Of a stretch of DNA of 64,000 bases, positions 1 through 8,032 are shown in pieces; the first letter of the stretch is position 1; each line of letters opens with the position of its first letter. The DNA is taken from positions 747,251-811,250 of the forward strand of contig NZ_CM009578.1 of assembly GCF_002993885.1 (NCBI RefSeq), in the 5' to 3' direction. The notes beneath the pieces are model-generated. The model was not told the DNA's origin. It made no database searches and saw only the letters and a list, made by a program, of their open reading frames with translations. The stretch comes from Sphingopyxis lindanitolerans (GTDB taxonomy: Bacteria; Pseudomonadota; Alphaproteobacteria; Sphingomonadales; Sphingomonadaceae). The position numbers and the translations under genes were made by a program.

Positions 1-113
1 GGCGAGACCTCGATGAAGGGGGATGGATCGAGGCTCGCCGCCCGAGCCGGCCATGATGTCGCCTGCGGATATTCGCCCGCTCCCTGGGACGGCCGGCTCT
101 TGTCTTGTCGTGC

Positions 114-497
114 CTATTTGCTCTGTTGGCGCAGATAGGCGATCACGTCGGCGCGGCGGACGGGATCGGCCAAGCGAAAGCCCATCCGCGTCCCCGGCAC
201 CATTTTCTGCGGATTCTGGAGGAAGCGATCGAGCGTCGCCCCGTTCCAGACGATGCGCGCGCCGCGCATCGCGGGCGAATAGGCATAGCCGCGCGCGGTT
301 CCCGCCTTGCGCCCATAGACGCCGCGATGCGCCGGGCCGACGCGGTTGGCGTCAAGCGAATGGCAGCTTCCGCAACTGGCGGCGTAAACCTTCGCCCCGC
401 GCGCTGGATCGCCGGCCGGCGCCAAAGCGGCCGCCGCACTCGCCAGTCCTGCGACCGCCACCCAGGCGGCCACGGCCATTTCCAGTCTCCACCGCAT
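114..497 (-). CDS. Class I c-type cytochrome
   Basis: This 127-residue exported protein looks like a small mitochondrial/c2-type cytochrome c that carries electrons in the periplasm. Residues 1-25 form a hydrophobic signal peptide. The haem site is CGSCH, with Cys42, Cys45 and His46. The likely sixth ligand is Met105 in the segment KMVPGTRMGF, which matches the usual GTKM position of the family. The start codon lies 3 bp after the stop of the ferritin-like gene on the same strand, so the two are probably co-transcribed. The redox partner cannot be read from the sequence. Confidence 0.88.
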   Translation of the reverse strand: MRWRLEMAVAAWVAVAGLASAAAALAPAGDPARGAKVYAASCGSCHSLDANRVGPAHRGVYGRKAGTARGYAYSPAMRGARIVWNGATLDRFLQNPQKMVPGTRMGFRLADPVRRADVIAYLRQQSK

Positions 498-500
498 GGC

Positions 501-1076
501 TCAACCAAACATGAAGGCGGGCTTGGGCAGCGCATCGCCGAGCGCCGAGGTCAGGAGCGACCAGTGCGCGGCCTCGTCGGCGGCGATCCTGGCGCAGGTC
601 TGCGCCAGTTCCCGGCCGCCCAGAGACGGCATGACGCCGAGATAGGCATTGGCCGCGCCGAGTTCGTGCGCCTGTGCAAGGCGCAATATGTCGGCCTGGG
701 TCTTGATCGCCGCGATGTTGAGGCTGGTCATATAATCGGCGCGCGATTTGGGCGCGACGGCCTTGCCGCCAAGCTGGCCGATCGCCCCGGCCAGCGCATC
801 GCGATGCCCCTTGTGCTGCCCCTGAAAGAGCAATGCGAGGTCGAGCACGGGCTTTTGCAGCAGGCCGCTTTCGGCGCCGATCTGATAGGCTTCGATCGCT
901 TCATGTTCGAGGCCGAGCGCGACGTTCAATATATCGACATCGCCCGCGCGGGCCGCACCCCCCGCCTGACGCGCGAGCGCCGGCACATCGCCCAAAATGC
1001 CGATGGCGGCGGCGGAAAGCGTGGCCGCGCCGGTCAAGCGCAACAATCCGCGCCGCGAGCTTTGTTGGTGGATCAT
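501..1076 (-). CDS. Exported ferritin-like domain protein
   Basis: A 191-residue protein with an N-terminal RRGLLRLTG Tat-like signal followed by a four-helix ferritin-like domain. EHEAIEAY, HKGHRD and DEAAHW supply Glu and His residues of the kind that bind a di-metal centre. The ATG at 1076 was chosen because AAGGAG lies at the right distance upstream; a longer frame reaching 1235 has no such site. Exported ferritin-like proteins of this type are common in sphingomonads and are usually linked to stress or desiccation, but the substrate is unknown. It sits just upstream of the cytochrome gene, which suggests a shared periplasmic redox role (inference). Confidence 0.75.
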   Translation of the reverse strand: MIHQQSSRRGLLRLTGAATLSAAAIGILGDVPALARQAGGAARAGDVDILNVALGLEHEAIEAYQIGAESGLLQKPVLDLALLFQGQHKGHRDALAGAIGQLGGKAVAPKSRADYMTSLNIAAIKTQADILRLAQAHELGAANAYLGVMPSLGGRELAQTCARIAADEAAHWSLLTSALGDALPKPAFMFG

Positions 1077-1255
1077 CGAAACGACTCCTTCGCTGTCGGC
1101 GCAGCGGGAATTCGCCGCGCTTGCCGTCATTCGATGCGGCTGCGGGCGCAGCGTTCCCAAAAAGATATCGGGCCCAAAAAAGCGGGGGAACATTCGCGGC
1201 ACCGCGCCATCCAATGCCCACCCCCAAATGCCCACCCGAGGCCAAGGATGACGCC

Positions 1256-1909
1256 ATGGATTTATTACAGACCCCTACGCCCCCCGACGCCGACAACACC
1301 GACGACACCGCCCCGATCGACACCGCCGCGCCGCGCCCCGGCCGCGCCGCGGTGGAGGCGGCGGTCCGCACCCTGATCGCCGCGGCGGGCGACGATCCCG
1401 CGCGCGAAGGGTTGCGCGACACCCCCGCGCGCGTCGCGCGGGCCTATGGCGAATGGTTTTCAGGCTATGCGATCGATCCCAAAGCCTATCTCAACCGGGT
1501 TTTCGATGAAGCGGAAGGGTATGAGGACACCGTCCTCCTTCGCGACATTCCGCTCGTTTCGACCTGCGAGCATCATATGGCGCCGATCACCGGGCGCGTG
1601 CATGTTGCCTATCGCCCGCGCGGCCGGGTGGTCGGCATATCGAAACTGTCGCGGCTGGTGGATGCCTTCGGCCGCCGCCTGCAATTGCAGGAGCGCTTGA
1701 CCCAGCAGATCGCCACCACATTGTTTTCCGTCCTGAAACCCAGCGGCGTCGCGGTGATCGTCGAGGCACGCCACGGCTGCATGACGACGCGCGGGGTCAA
1801 TCAGCCCCACGTCGCGATGGTGACCAAGGCCTGGCTCGGCGATTTTCGCGAGGATGCCGAATTGCGCCGCGATCTGCTCGCCGCGATCCCCTTCGGGCTC
1901 GATCGCTAA
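1256..1909 (+). CDS. folE: GTP cyclohydrolase I
   Basis: The enzyme converts GTP to 7,8-dihydroneopterin triphosphate, the first step of tetrahydrofolate synthesis, in the cytoplasm. The protein has 217 residues, a normal family length. It contains the zinc and catalytic segments STCEHHMAPITG (Cys and His ligands) and EARHGCMTTRG, together with GISKLSRLVDAF, which is diagnostic for FolE type IA. The N-terminal 30 residues are low-complexity and Asp/Thr/Pro-rich. The stop codon overlaps that of the convergent sigma factor gene by two bases. Confidence 0.97.
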   Translation: MDLLQTPTPPDADNTDDTAPIDTAAPRPGRAAVEAAVRTLIAAAGDDPAREGLRDTPARVARAYGEWFSGYAIDPKAYLNRVFDEAEGYEDTVLLRDIPLVSTCEHHMAPITGRVHVAYRPRGRVVGISKLSRLVDAFGRRLQLQERLTQQIATTLFSVLKPSGVAVIVEARHGCMTTRGVNQPHVAMVTKAWLGDFREDAELRRDLLAAIPFGLDR

Positions 1910-2628
1910 GCCACGTCGGGGTCGGGCCAGCCGCGCTCCGCGCGCAGCCGCCGCATCACCGTCTCGACCAGCCGGTCGCAGCGCGGGCCGAGGAAGGGAA
2001 AGCTGCCGCGCAGCGCATCGGCAAGCGTCGCGTCGAGCGCCGCGCGAAGCTGGCGGCGCGCCCGGTGCAGCCGCGTGCGGACGGTCTCGGCCCGGATGTC
2101 GAGCAGCCCCGCAACCTCGTCGACCGAGCGATCCTCGATGTCGCGCAGGATGAAGACGAGGCGAAAGGGTTCGCGCAGTTCGTCGACCGCGCGCTCGAGC
2201 AGCCGCCGCACCTCGGCGCGCGCGGCATCGACCTCGGGATCGTCGACGACCTTGCCGCCCGGAAAGCCGAGGATGAGCGCGCCGGCTTCCTGCGTCCGCT
2301 CGACCTGATCGAGATCGACCTGCGGTCGGCGGCGGCGCAGGCGGCCACGGCTTTCGTTGATGACGATGCGGGTCAGCCAGGTTCCCAGCCCGGCCTCGCC
2401 GCGAAAGCCGCCGATCGCCGCAAAGGCGCGGGCATAGCTTTCCTGCACGACGTCCTCGGCCTCGGCGTCGTCGGCCATGATCGCCCGCGCGACCCGGAAC
2501 AGCGGTTGATTATAGCGCCGCATCACCGCGCAAAAAGCCAGCGGCTCGCCGCGCCGGACCTGTTCGACGAGGCCGGCGTCGGCCATGCCCTCGAAATCCC
2601 TTGCTGCCATCATCGGTGAATCGGGCAT
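1906..2628 (-). CDS. ECF RNA polymerase sigma factor
   Basis: A 240-residue extracytoplasmic-function sigma-70 factor. Region 2 is seen in RYNQPLFRVARAIMADDAEA followed by EDVVQESYARAF. Region 4 follows, with a helix-turn-helix around VDEVAGLLDIRAETVRTRLH. The ATG at 2628 is preceded by a strong AGGAGGT. No anti-sigma factor gene is adjacent; the next gene upstream lies inside the integrated element, which may have separated the sigma gene from its original upstream neighbour. The roughly 40-residue extension after region 4 is slightly longer than in a minimal ECF factor. Confidence 0.9.
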   Translation of the reverse strand: MPDSPMMAARDFEGMADAGLVEQVRRGEPLAFCAVMRRYNQPLFRVARAIMADDAEAEDVVQESYARAFAAIGGFRGEAGLGTWLTRIVINESRGRLRRRRPQVDLDQVERTQEAGALILGFPGGKVVDDPEVDAARAEVRRLLERAVDELREPFRLVFILRDIEDRSVDEVAGLLDIRAETVRTRLHRARRQLRAALDATLADALRGSFPFLGPRCDRLVETVMRRLRAERGWPDPDVA

Positions 2629-2752
2629 CGATACCTCCTGCCAAAAGGCGGTTGGCCGCCAAAGGCGATTGGATGCGGGGCGCGACGAAATGTTCCCGCC
2701 ATTCGCGGGTCGCCGTCCCGTTCTGGCGGGAAATTCAGCCGATGGAAAGGAA

Positions 2753-2802
2753 ATGGTGCACCCGGAGCGATTCGAACGCCCGACCCCCAGATTCGTAGTC
2801 TG
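2753..2802. repeat. attL: 50-bp remnant of tRNA-Arg 3' end
   Basis: These 50 bases are identical to 17876-17925 and correspond to the T arm, variable region, 3' half of the anticodon arm and encoded CCA of the tRNA-Arg gene. The tRNA 5' half is absent here, so this copy is not a functional tRNA. It is the chromosomal 3' end displaced by integration. The int gene ends 70 bp away. Confidence 0.95.
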
Positions 2803-2838
2803 ATAAGAGGCACGCAAAACAGCCGATTATTGCATCCG

Positions 2839-2856
2839 TGTTACATCTGTGTTCCA
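2839..2856. promoter_or_regulatory. Candidate integrase arm-type sites at attL
   Basis: Two copies of TGTTNCA (TGTTACA at 2839, TGTTCCA at 2850) are spaced exactly 11 bp apart, one helical turn, just inside the attL core. The same motif, with the same 11-bp spacing, occurs just inside attR. That placement is what is expected of accessory binding sites for the integrase or Xis protein. The role is inferred from position and symmetry only. Confidence 0.45.
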
Positions 2857-2872
2857 CATATGATACCGATAC

Positions 2873-4033
2873 TCAGGCCAGCAACGCCGCTTGAGCCTCT
2901 GCCGCGAGGCGTGCATCCTCGTCCTTGTCGACGATCAAATGGCCATACAGGTCCAGCGTCGTCGCTACGCTCGAATGCCCCAGCCAGGTCGTCAGGCGCT
3001 TCAGGTCTATCTTCTGCGCGATCCACGCGCTGGCAGCGGCGTGACGCAGGGCATGGAAGCCATAGCGCGGTTCGCTGGTCGCATTGCCCTTCGCATCCGG
3101 CACCGGCTTGCCGCCCTTGACGATGGGATCGCACACGCCGGCCTTGATTTGCAGCGGATAGAATTTGCGCCGCAGCAAGTTGCCATAGTCCTGCACCTGT
3201 CCGCCGCTGGCCGGGAACACGAGGCCCAGCGGTCCATTCGGGCATTGCAGCTTCCACTTCCGCAACTCACCGATCACGGCAGCGCCGATCGGGATCGTGC
3301 GATAGCCTGCTTTCGACTTCGGTGGGCCAATCTGGCAATGCTTGTCAGCCCGCTGCTTGACCTTGATCGCCTTCCCTTTGAAATCGATATCCTCCCAGCG
3401 GAGGCCGCGAAGCTCAGAGACGCGCAGGCCGGTCAAAATGGCGGTCAACATGAAGGGCTTCATGTCGTCTTCCGCAGCCGCTAGCATGGCCCGCAGATCT
3501 TCCTTGGGCGGGATGATGACCTCGCCCTCTTCCCGCTTCGACTTCTCGACCTTCACGTCGCGAGCGACATTCTGCGCGACGAGCCCGCGACGGCCAGCAT
3601 CGGACAGGATGCGAGAGAGGGCGCGCACGGCCTTGTGCGTCAGGTCTTCCGAGCGCGTTTCCAGCATCGTCTCGACGAATGCGACGACTTTCGGCTGGGT
3701 CAGCTTGGATAGCTTTTCAGCACCGATCAGCGGCACGATGTGTAAATCCGTCAATTGGCGGTATTGCGCGATTGTCCCCCGCTCGCGCCCTTTATTCTCG
3801 CGCCCCTTGATCCATATCTCCGCGGCCTGAGCGACGGTGACGGATTGGCTATCGGCGGTATGCGTGCCCTGAGACACCTGCCACGCCGCGCTGGTCAACC
3901 AGCTGTCCGCATCTTTGCGGCGGGGGAATTGCTTGAACCTGCGCGCACCGGCGCCATCGCGATAATCGACGATCCACGCGGTCTTTTCGGTGCCGTCGGG
4001 GGCGGTCCAGGTGCGCTTGCGGATGCTAGCCAT
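2873..4033 (-). CDS. int: Tyrosine recombinase (element integrase)
   Basis: A 386-residue site-specific recombinase that would catalyse integration into and excision from the tRNA-Arg gene. The catalytic set is complete: Arg204 in TGLRVSELRG, His327 and Arg330 in FHALRH, His353 in LGHSS, and the nucleophile Tyr363 in DLYGH. The N-terminal part resembles the Arm-binding and SAM-like domains of P4/phage integrases. It reads toward attL and its start overlaps the last codons of the upstream regulator gene by 8 bp, so the two are co-transcribed. It appears intact. Confidence 0.95.
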   Translation of the reverse strand: MASIRKRTWTAPDGTEKTAWIVDYRDGAGARRFKQFPRRKDADSWLTSAAWQVSQGTHTADSQSVTVAQAAEIWIKGRENKGRERGTIAQYRQLTDLHIVPLIGAEKLSKLTQPKVVAFVETMLETRSEDLTHKAVRALSRILSDAGRRGLVAQNVARDVKVEKSKREEGEVIIPPKEDLRAMLAAAEDDMKPFMLTAILTGLRVSELRGLRWEDIDFKGKAIKVKQRADKHCQIGPPKSKAGYRTIPIGAAVIGELRKWKLQCPNGPLGLVFPASGGQVQDYGNLLRRKFYPLQIKAGVCDPIVKGGKPVPDAKGNATSEPRYGFHALRHAAASAWIAQKIDLKRLTTWLGHSSVATTLDLYGHLIVDKDEDARLAAEAQAALLA

Positions 4034-4799
4034 TGACCTTCGGAACCTTGAGCAAAGCGGCGCCCGCTGCGGCTACCCGATCGATCCCGTTTGGACGGAG
4101 CGCAATAGATTGATTGTGAGCGTCGGTATCAAAATGCTCTTGCGATGGTTGGGACTGAAAATCGATCTCGCGGCATAGCCGCTCCCAATCGGCGAACTCA
4201 TCCGCGAACACTTCAGGTCCCTTTTTAAGCACTTCAAGGCCAGCCCATATCCAAACCAACAGCGAGTCAATCTCGACAATGATCGAGACTGCCATTCTGT
4301 TTTTCACGAGAAATGACGAATATGCCTGTTGCTGTCTTTCCTCTTCGGTCCAATCGTCGTCCGGTTCGTCCCACGCCATCAACATCTCCGTATCGGTGAA
4401 GACATCAACGAAGGCGTGCATGTGATCGGACCCACCCGGAGTGGTCAGTTCCGAAAGGGCATCTAGCTGGATGGTGAAATAGTGAAGGTGGTCCTCGCCA
4501 TTCGACATACAGATTAGGGCTTCAACAAAGCCCCCCATGAAGCGCGTCCAGGCCTCTTTGATCACCGATTGCGCGCGCTCGGGCGTCAACCCGATTCGTA
4601 ACAATTTCACTAGCAGAACGAGCTGCAATATCTGTCGCGCACCGTATTGAGCCTTCACGCCCCGACCAACCTTCGTGCCTTCGGGGAAGCCCATTTTCTG
4701 CCATTGCTTGAGGCGAGACCTGAAGGTTTCACCCTTCTCCGGTTGAATACCGGCCACCAAGCTGACGAGGAACTGGGCTTCTGCAAACGTCAGCGACAA
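4026..4799 (-). CDS. Putative element regulator with MerR-like N-terminal domain
   Basis: A 257-residue protein that I do not recognise as a named family. Residues 20-75 (FRSRLKQWQKMGFP, GARQILQLVLLVKLLRIGL, PERAQSVIK) look like a winged-helix MerR-type DNA-binding region. The remainder is acidic and helical. The start is a TTG preceded by AGGAG eight bases upstream. It is divergent from the Xis/AlpA-like gene and faces a region with two copies of a 16-bp dyad. The likely role is lysis-lysogeny or excision control (inference). Confidence 0.6.
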   Translation of the reverse strand: MSLTFAEAQFLVSLVAGIQPEKGETFRSRLKQWQKMGFPEGTKVGRGVKAQYGARQILQLVLLVKLLRIGLTPERAQSVIKEAWTRFMGGFVEALICMSNGEDHLHYFTIQLDALSELTTPGGSDHMHAFVDVFTDTEMLMAWDEPDDDWTEEERQQQAYSSFLVKNRMAVSIIVEIDSLLVWIWAGLEVLKKGPEVFADEFADWERLCREIDFQSQPSQEHFDTDAHNQSIALRPNGIDRVAAAGAALLKVPKVNG

Positions 4800-4823
4800 A
4801 AATCTGCTCCTCTTGAATCTTGA

Positions 4824-4889
4824 AGGGACAAGTATCCCTCTTGACGACTAATCGCAACTGACTAAGAAGGGATAGGGATACATATCCCT
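4824..4889. promoter_or_regulatory. Divergent operator region with two 16-bp dyads
   Basis: Between the divergent regulator and Xis-like genes lie two dyads of the form AGGGAYA-N2-TATCCCT, at 4824-4839 (one arm mismatch) and 4874-4889 (perfect arms). Their centres are 50 bp apart. A further half-site AGGGATA overlaps the second at 4868-4874. A TTGACG at 4841 could be a -35 box for rightward transcription between the two sites. This arrangement fits a phage switch bound by a dimeric repressor on both promoters. Confidence 0.6.
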
Positions 4890-4930
4890 CATAGACACTG
4901 ACGATTAACAAAATGGAAAGGAGCATTCCC

Positions 4931-5107
4931 ATGCTGAGTGACGATTTGATCAGGGGTGCGGCCGATGCCGCGAAATATACCGGCCTTCCCCGCCACCAGA
5001 TTTATCAGCTGGTCGCCAAGGGCGAACTGCCCGCCATCCGCAAGGGCGAGAAGCTGTTCTTTCGGAAATCTGAACTGGACGCAGCATTCCGCAGCGATGC
5101 CGCCTGA
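4931..5107 (+). CDS. Xis/AlpA-like helix-turn-helix protein
   Basis: A 58-residue DNA-binding protein of the excisionase/AlpA class. The segment AAKYTGLPRHQIYQLVAKGE, followed by LPAIRKGEKLFFRKSELD, is a typical winged HTH of this family. An in-frame ATG at 4913 exists, but AAAGGAG lies between it and the ATG at 4931, so the downstream start is preferred. It is the first gene of the rightward transcript and probably acts as directionality factor or early activator. Confidence 0.75.
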   Translation: MLSDDLIRGAADAAKYTGLPRHQIYQLVAKGELPAIRKGEKLFFRKSELDAAFRSDAA

Positions 5108-5178
5108 AAATGAAGCGGCCGAGACGAGGCGTGCAACCTCATCCCGGCCTGATCGAAAACCACGAGAGGAATTTCGAC

Positions 5179-5541
5179 ATGAACACGCATAGCATAATCG
5201 CGGCGCCGGGCAAACCGCCCACCGCCTTCAGCATGCACCATGCGGCCTACCTGGCGACGGTGGCCACCTATGAAGCCCATTGCGCCGCGCACGAACCCGC
5301 CGACAAAGAATCGCCGCTGTGGCGGGATTACGAAGCCAGCTATGAGCAGCTTGTCGCGGCGATGTTTGAAACGGGCGTGGCGGCCATCAAGGTTCCCGCT
5401 GCCAATGCCGTCGAGGTTGCCACTAAACTGGCCATCATCAGGGCGCAGGAATATTGGGATTGCGGCGGCGAAACGATGATCCCGATCGTCAACGCCCTTG
5501 CCGATGACGCGATGCGCTTTGCGAACGGCGGTGCGGCATGA
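5179..5541 (+). CDS. Hypothetical element protein
   Basis: A 120-residue protein with no recognisable domain. The ATG at 5179 follows GAGAGGA. The sequence is soluble and alanine-rich, with the mainly helical segments HAAYLATVATYEAHCAAHEP and EASYEQLVAAMFETGVAAIK. Its stop overlaps the start of the next gene by 4 bp (ATGA), so it belongs to the early rightward operon. Confidence 0.65.
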   Translation: MNTHSIIAAPGKPPTAFSMHHAAYLATVATYEAHCAAHEPADKESPLWRDYEASYEQLVAAMFETGVAAIKVPAANAVEVATKLAIIRAQEYWDCGGETMIPIVNALADDAMRFANGGAA

Positions 5542-5792
5542 TCAAGCTGAAACAGACCGACTCGCCCTTCATTCAAATGGATGACGTCCTCTGCGCGCAC
5601 GAGCGGGCATTGATCCTGCTCGACGCGGCGACGGACGCAATCCTTGACGCGAAGCACGGGAGGGAACCGGGAGAGGGTCAAGACAGGGCATTTTCCGATG
5701 CCGCCTGCCTTCTCATGGTCGCGCATGAATATCTGACCGCGATCGGCGAGGCGCTGGACCAGATACATAAGAGCATCGGGATCGGGCGCTGA
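5538..5792 (+). CDS. Hypothetical element protein
   Basis: An 84-residue, mostly helical protein of unknown function. The ATG overlaps the stop of the preceding gene (ATGA), indicating translational coupling. Composition and codon use match its neighbours. No motif was recognised. Confidence 0.6.
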   Translation: MIKLKQTDSPFIQMDDVLCAHERALILLDAATDAILDAKHGREPGEGQDRAFSDAACLLMVAHEYLTAIGEALDQIHKSIGIGR

Positions 5793-5797
5793 CCCCC

Positions 5798-5992
5798 ATG
5801 GCGCCCGATCCCCACATAGAGATCAGGAAAGACGGCCCGTTCGTGCGGGTCGTCGTCCTGCCGGCTGGCGCCATGCCCGCGAATTGGCACGGCCCTTCCA
5901 CCTTCTCATCAGCGCCGCTCGCGCGCATGTCCGCCAAGTTTCTCGCAACAACTTCCGGGCTGCCGATCGTCGATCAGACGGGAGGGCGGTAA
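5798..5992 (+). CDS. Small hypothetical element protein
   Basis: A 64-residue open frame that fills the gap between two well-supported genes on the same strand, 5 bp after the preceding stop and 6 bp before the following start. No domain is visible and no clear ribosome-binding site precedes the ATG, so support is mainly positional. Confidence 0.45.
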   Translation: MAPDPHIEIRKDGPFVRVVVLPAGAMPANWHGPSTFSSAPLARMSAKFLATTSGLPIVDQTGGR

Positions 5993-5998
5993 AAGTCG

Positions 5999-6838
5999 AT
6001 GGCGAAGAAAGGCCAACAAAAATCCGATGGGCGGGGCGGGCAATATTCGCTCGTCCCGTTCGTCACTTTGGATGCCCTTCATTCGTCGATGACACCGCGG
6101 GCCATCTCGGCATGGCTAGCGATCGCGCGACGCTTCAATGGCTTCAACAACGGGAGCATTGGCTTGTCGATGCGCGACCTCGCCGACACGATTGGTAGCC
6201 GCGACAATCCCGCGAATACGAACGCGATCAGGGAATTGGAAGCTGCTGGCTTCATTCGCGCAACTCGGTTCCCCAAGGGGCAGCGTCGGGCCACCGAGTA
6301 TGAACTGACCCATATTTCAACTGGCCGAAATGGAGAGGTTGCGGCGACCCATGACTACCTCGGCCGACTGGAAACAAAAAAATCCAGCGTGTCGAATTTC
6401 CACACACGAACGGCCTCACCTGTGTCGAGTTTCCACACTCGTGGGAAACATCGCGTGTCGGGTTTCCACACAGGCGCGACGGAAACAGTGGGGTTTGAGG
6501 GTCACCCCCCTGTGCCGTCTTTCAACACACATATAGTTAGCCATATCCCCCCCATTCCCGATCCCAGTCAGGATAGCCCTTCCGGTAGCCTGAAATCATC
6601 GCGCGCGATTTCGTCGCTTTCTGCGGCAATGGAGATGAGCGAGCTTCGGAGCTTCGCGCTCGCCTATCTGAAATGGGCTGGGAGCGGGGCGCAATCGCGC
6701 CTCGCGCACGAGGCTGGCTTGCCCGGCGGCACGCTGTCGAGGTTCCTGAGCGGCAAGAACCTGCCCGACCAATATCGGATGCCGCTTCAACTCGCGGTCG
6801 CTCGATCCTTCCCCATGGAGGCACGAAATGCAGCATGA
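5999..6838 (+). CDS. Putative replication initiator with internal origin repeats
   Basis: A 279-residue protein. Residues 15-110 look like a winged helix of the kind found at the N-terminus of phage replication proteins (ISAWLAIARRF, SIGLSMRDLADTIG, AIRELEAAGFIRATR). The centre contains repeated S-x-FHTR units with an 11-residue period. The C-terminal 75 residues hold a second HTH-like segment (SRLAHEAGLPGGTLSRFLSG). The DNA coding for the central repeats forms four iteron-like sequences, as in lambda O, where the origin lies inside the initiator gene. The replication role is inferred from this layout and from position in the early region. Confidence 0.6.
   Translation: MAKKGQQKSDGRGGQYSLVPFVTLDALHSSMTPRAISAWLAIARRFNGFNNGSIGLSMRDLADTIGSRDNPANTNAIRELEAAGFIRATRFPKGQRRATEYELTHISTGRNGEVAATHDYLGRLETKKSSVSNFHTRTASPVSSFHTRGKHRVSGFHTGATETVGFEGHPPVPSFNTHIVSHIPPIPDPSQDSPSGSLKSSRAISSLSAAMEMSELRSFALAYLKWAGSGAQSRLAHEAGLPGGTLSRFLSGKNLPDQYRMPLQLAVARSFPMEARNAA
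6389..6531. repeat. Four iteron-like repeats, candidate replication origin
   Basis: Four 20-bp repeats start at 6389, 6422, 6455 and 6512. The first three share GTGTCGRRTTTCCACAC and are exactly 33 bp apart (about three helical turns); the fourth is degenerate and 57 bp further on. The first copy is a near-perfect dyad, GTGT-c-GAA-t-TTC-c-ACAC. An A-run lies just upstream (6374-6382) and an AT-rich stretch (ATATAGTTAGCCATAT, 6531-6546) just downstream. This is the arrangement of iterons beside a melting region. Confidence 0.6.
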
Positions 6839-7025
6839 TCCCTTCGACCCCGCCGCGTGGCTCGCCCGATGGCACGCTGTCGGCGGTGCTTGGGCCGGGG
6901 GCTATCTGATTCGCCCGCCTGGGCATGACCGGATCGGCGCTGACTTGCTCACGGCCGAACTCGACGACGATCGGCGCCAAGCGGTGCGCGATCATATCGG
7001 CTGGGGCGAGACAGCATCTTTTTGA
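6828..7025 (+). CDS. Small hypothetical element protein
   Basis: A 65-residue protein whose ATG lies inside the 3' end of the replication-type gene, preceded by ATGGAGG. The sequence is rich in Asp, Trp and Arg with no recognisable motif. It closes the early operon; a 79-bp gap follows. Confidence 0.6.
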   Translation: MQHDPFDPAAWLARWHAVGGAWAGGYLIRPPGHDRIGADLLTAELDDDRRQAVRDHIGWGETASF

Positions 7026-7104
7026 GTTCCATAACATTCGGGCCATTTTGAGATTTATAGGGCCGCGAGCAATCTTTCCCGGCCACTAATCGAAAGGACC
7101 GGGC

Positions 7105-7299
7105 ATGGAACCATTACTGCTCAAGACGAAGGACGCTTTCCGCGCCATTGGTGTTGGATCGACGACCGGATTCAAGCTGATCGCTCGCGGCGATCTGGAG
7201 GCCGTCAAGCTCGGCGGCGACAGGGGCGCTACGCGCATCACGTCAGAGAGCATCCGCGCCTACGTCGACAAGTTGCGCGGCCAAGGAGACGCCGCATGA
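7105..7299 (+). CDS. HTH protein of the excisionase/AlpA type
   Basis: A 64-residue protein beginning a second rightward gene group. The segment TKDAFRAIGVGSTTGFKLIA followed by RGDLEAVKLGGDRGATRITSESIRAYV has the layout of AlpA/MerR-like winged-helix proteins. GAAAGGA precedes the ATG. It differs clearly from the HTH protein at 4931-5107. As first gene before the HNH and terminase genes it could be an activator of the late operon (inference). Confidence 0.65.
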   Translation: MEPLLLKTKDAFRAIGVGSTTGFKLIARGDLEAVKLGGDRGATRITSESIRAYVDKLRGQGDAA

Positions 7300-7709
7300 G
7301 CGGGCCGCCTGATGACGAAACCGCCGTGCGGGGTCGCGTCCTTGCGAATGTTAGCGCTCCTCCCGCTCCGCAAACATCGAACGTAATCCCCTTCCCGTCG
7401 CTCCGCGGCAGCTTGAAGAAGCCTCCGGAGGAGGTTGAGATCGTCGAGATCATCCACTGGTTCGGCCTTGGATTCAACGAGTTCTGGATTGCAACCGCTG
7501 GGCCTTGGATTGATCCGCCGGACATGGTGCGCGGCGGTCGCCATCCCTGGGCGCGCCATGCTGTATTCCCGCACACCGAACCTGCGGAAGCGGCCTATTA
7601 TGCCCGCGAGATGGCAATGCTACTGGACGTGCCGATCGTTGACCTCGCCGGCATTCTGGACACGCCGTATCGCGTCGAAGGCGCCAGCGATGGACCGGGG
7701 GCGGCGTGA
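7296..7709 (+). CDS. Hypothetical element protein
   Basis: A 137-residue protein of unknown function. Its ATG overlaps the previous stop (ATGA). The first 50 residues are low-complexity and proline-rich; the rest includes the aromatic segment IIHWFGLGFNEFWIATAGPW. The following gene begins at its stop codon. Confidence 0.6.
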   Translation: MSGPPDDETAVRGRVLANVSAPPAPQTSNVIPFPSLRGSLKKPPEEVEIVEIIHWFGLGFNEFWIATAGPWIDPPDMVRGGRHPWARHAVFPHTEPAEAAYYAREMAMLLDVPIVDLAGILDTPYRVEGASDGPGAA

Positions 7710-8032
7710 TGACGACCGAGACGAAACGTCCGCATCGTTGGCAACCGATGGGATCGCCCGCCGCACGAGGATATGGGGCGAAGCACAACCGGATCCGCAA
7801 GGCTATGCTTCGCCAAGAGCCTAATTGCCGCATCTGCGCTCAGGCGGGCCGAACGACTAAGGCATCGCACGCTGATCATATCGTTCCGAAATGCCTTGGC
7901 GGCAGTGACGATCGCTCGAACTATCAGCCCCTCTGCCTCGCCCATTCTCGGTCAAAGACGGGCCGTGAGGGTGCGATGATAGGCCATGCCCGGCGCCGTG
8001 CCAGGGCCAAACTAAAGGCGGGGGATGCTTGA
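7709..8032 (+). CDS. HNH endonuclease
   Basis: A 107-residue HNH nuclease. A Cys pair (CRIC) precedes ADHIVPKCLGGSDDRSNYQP and LCLAHSRSKT, giving the His, Asn and His set of the fold and a zinc-binding frame. Phage HNH proteins are typically encoded beside the terminase genes, where they assist DNA packaging; here a small terminase gene lies two genes downstream. The ATG at 7709 overlaps the preceding TGA; a GTG one codon earlier is an alternative start. Confidence 0.88.
   Translation: MTTETKRPHRWQPMGSPAARGYGAKHNRIRKAMLRQEPNCRICAQAGRTTKASHADHIVPKCLGGSDDRSNYQPLCLAHSRSKTGREGAMIGHARRRARAKLKAGDA

Noticed and set aside
2753..2826. Possible second tRNA-Arg gene at the left end
   Set aside because: Only the 3' 50 bases match; the D arm and 5' acceptor strand are missing, so this is the attL remnant.
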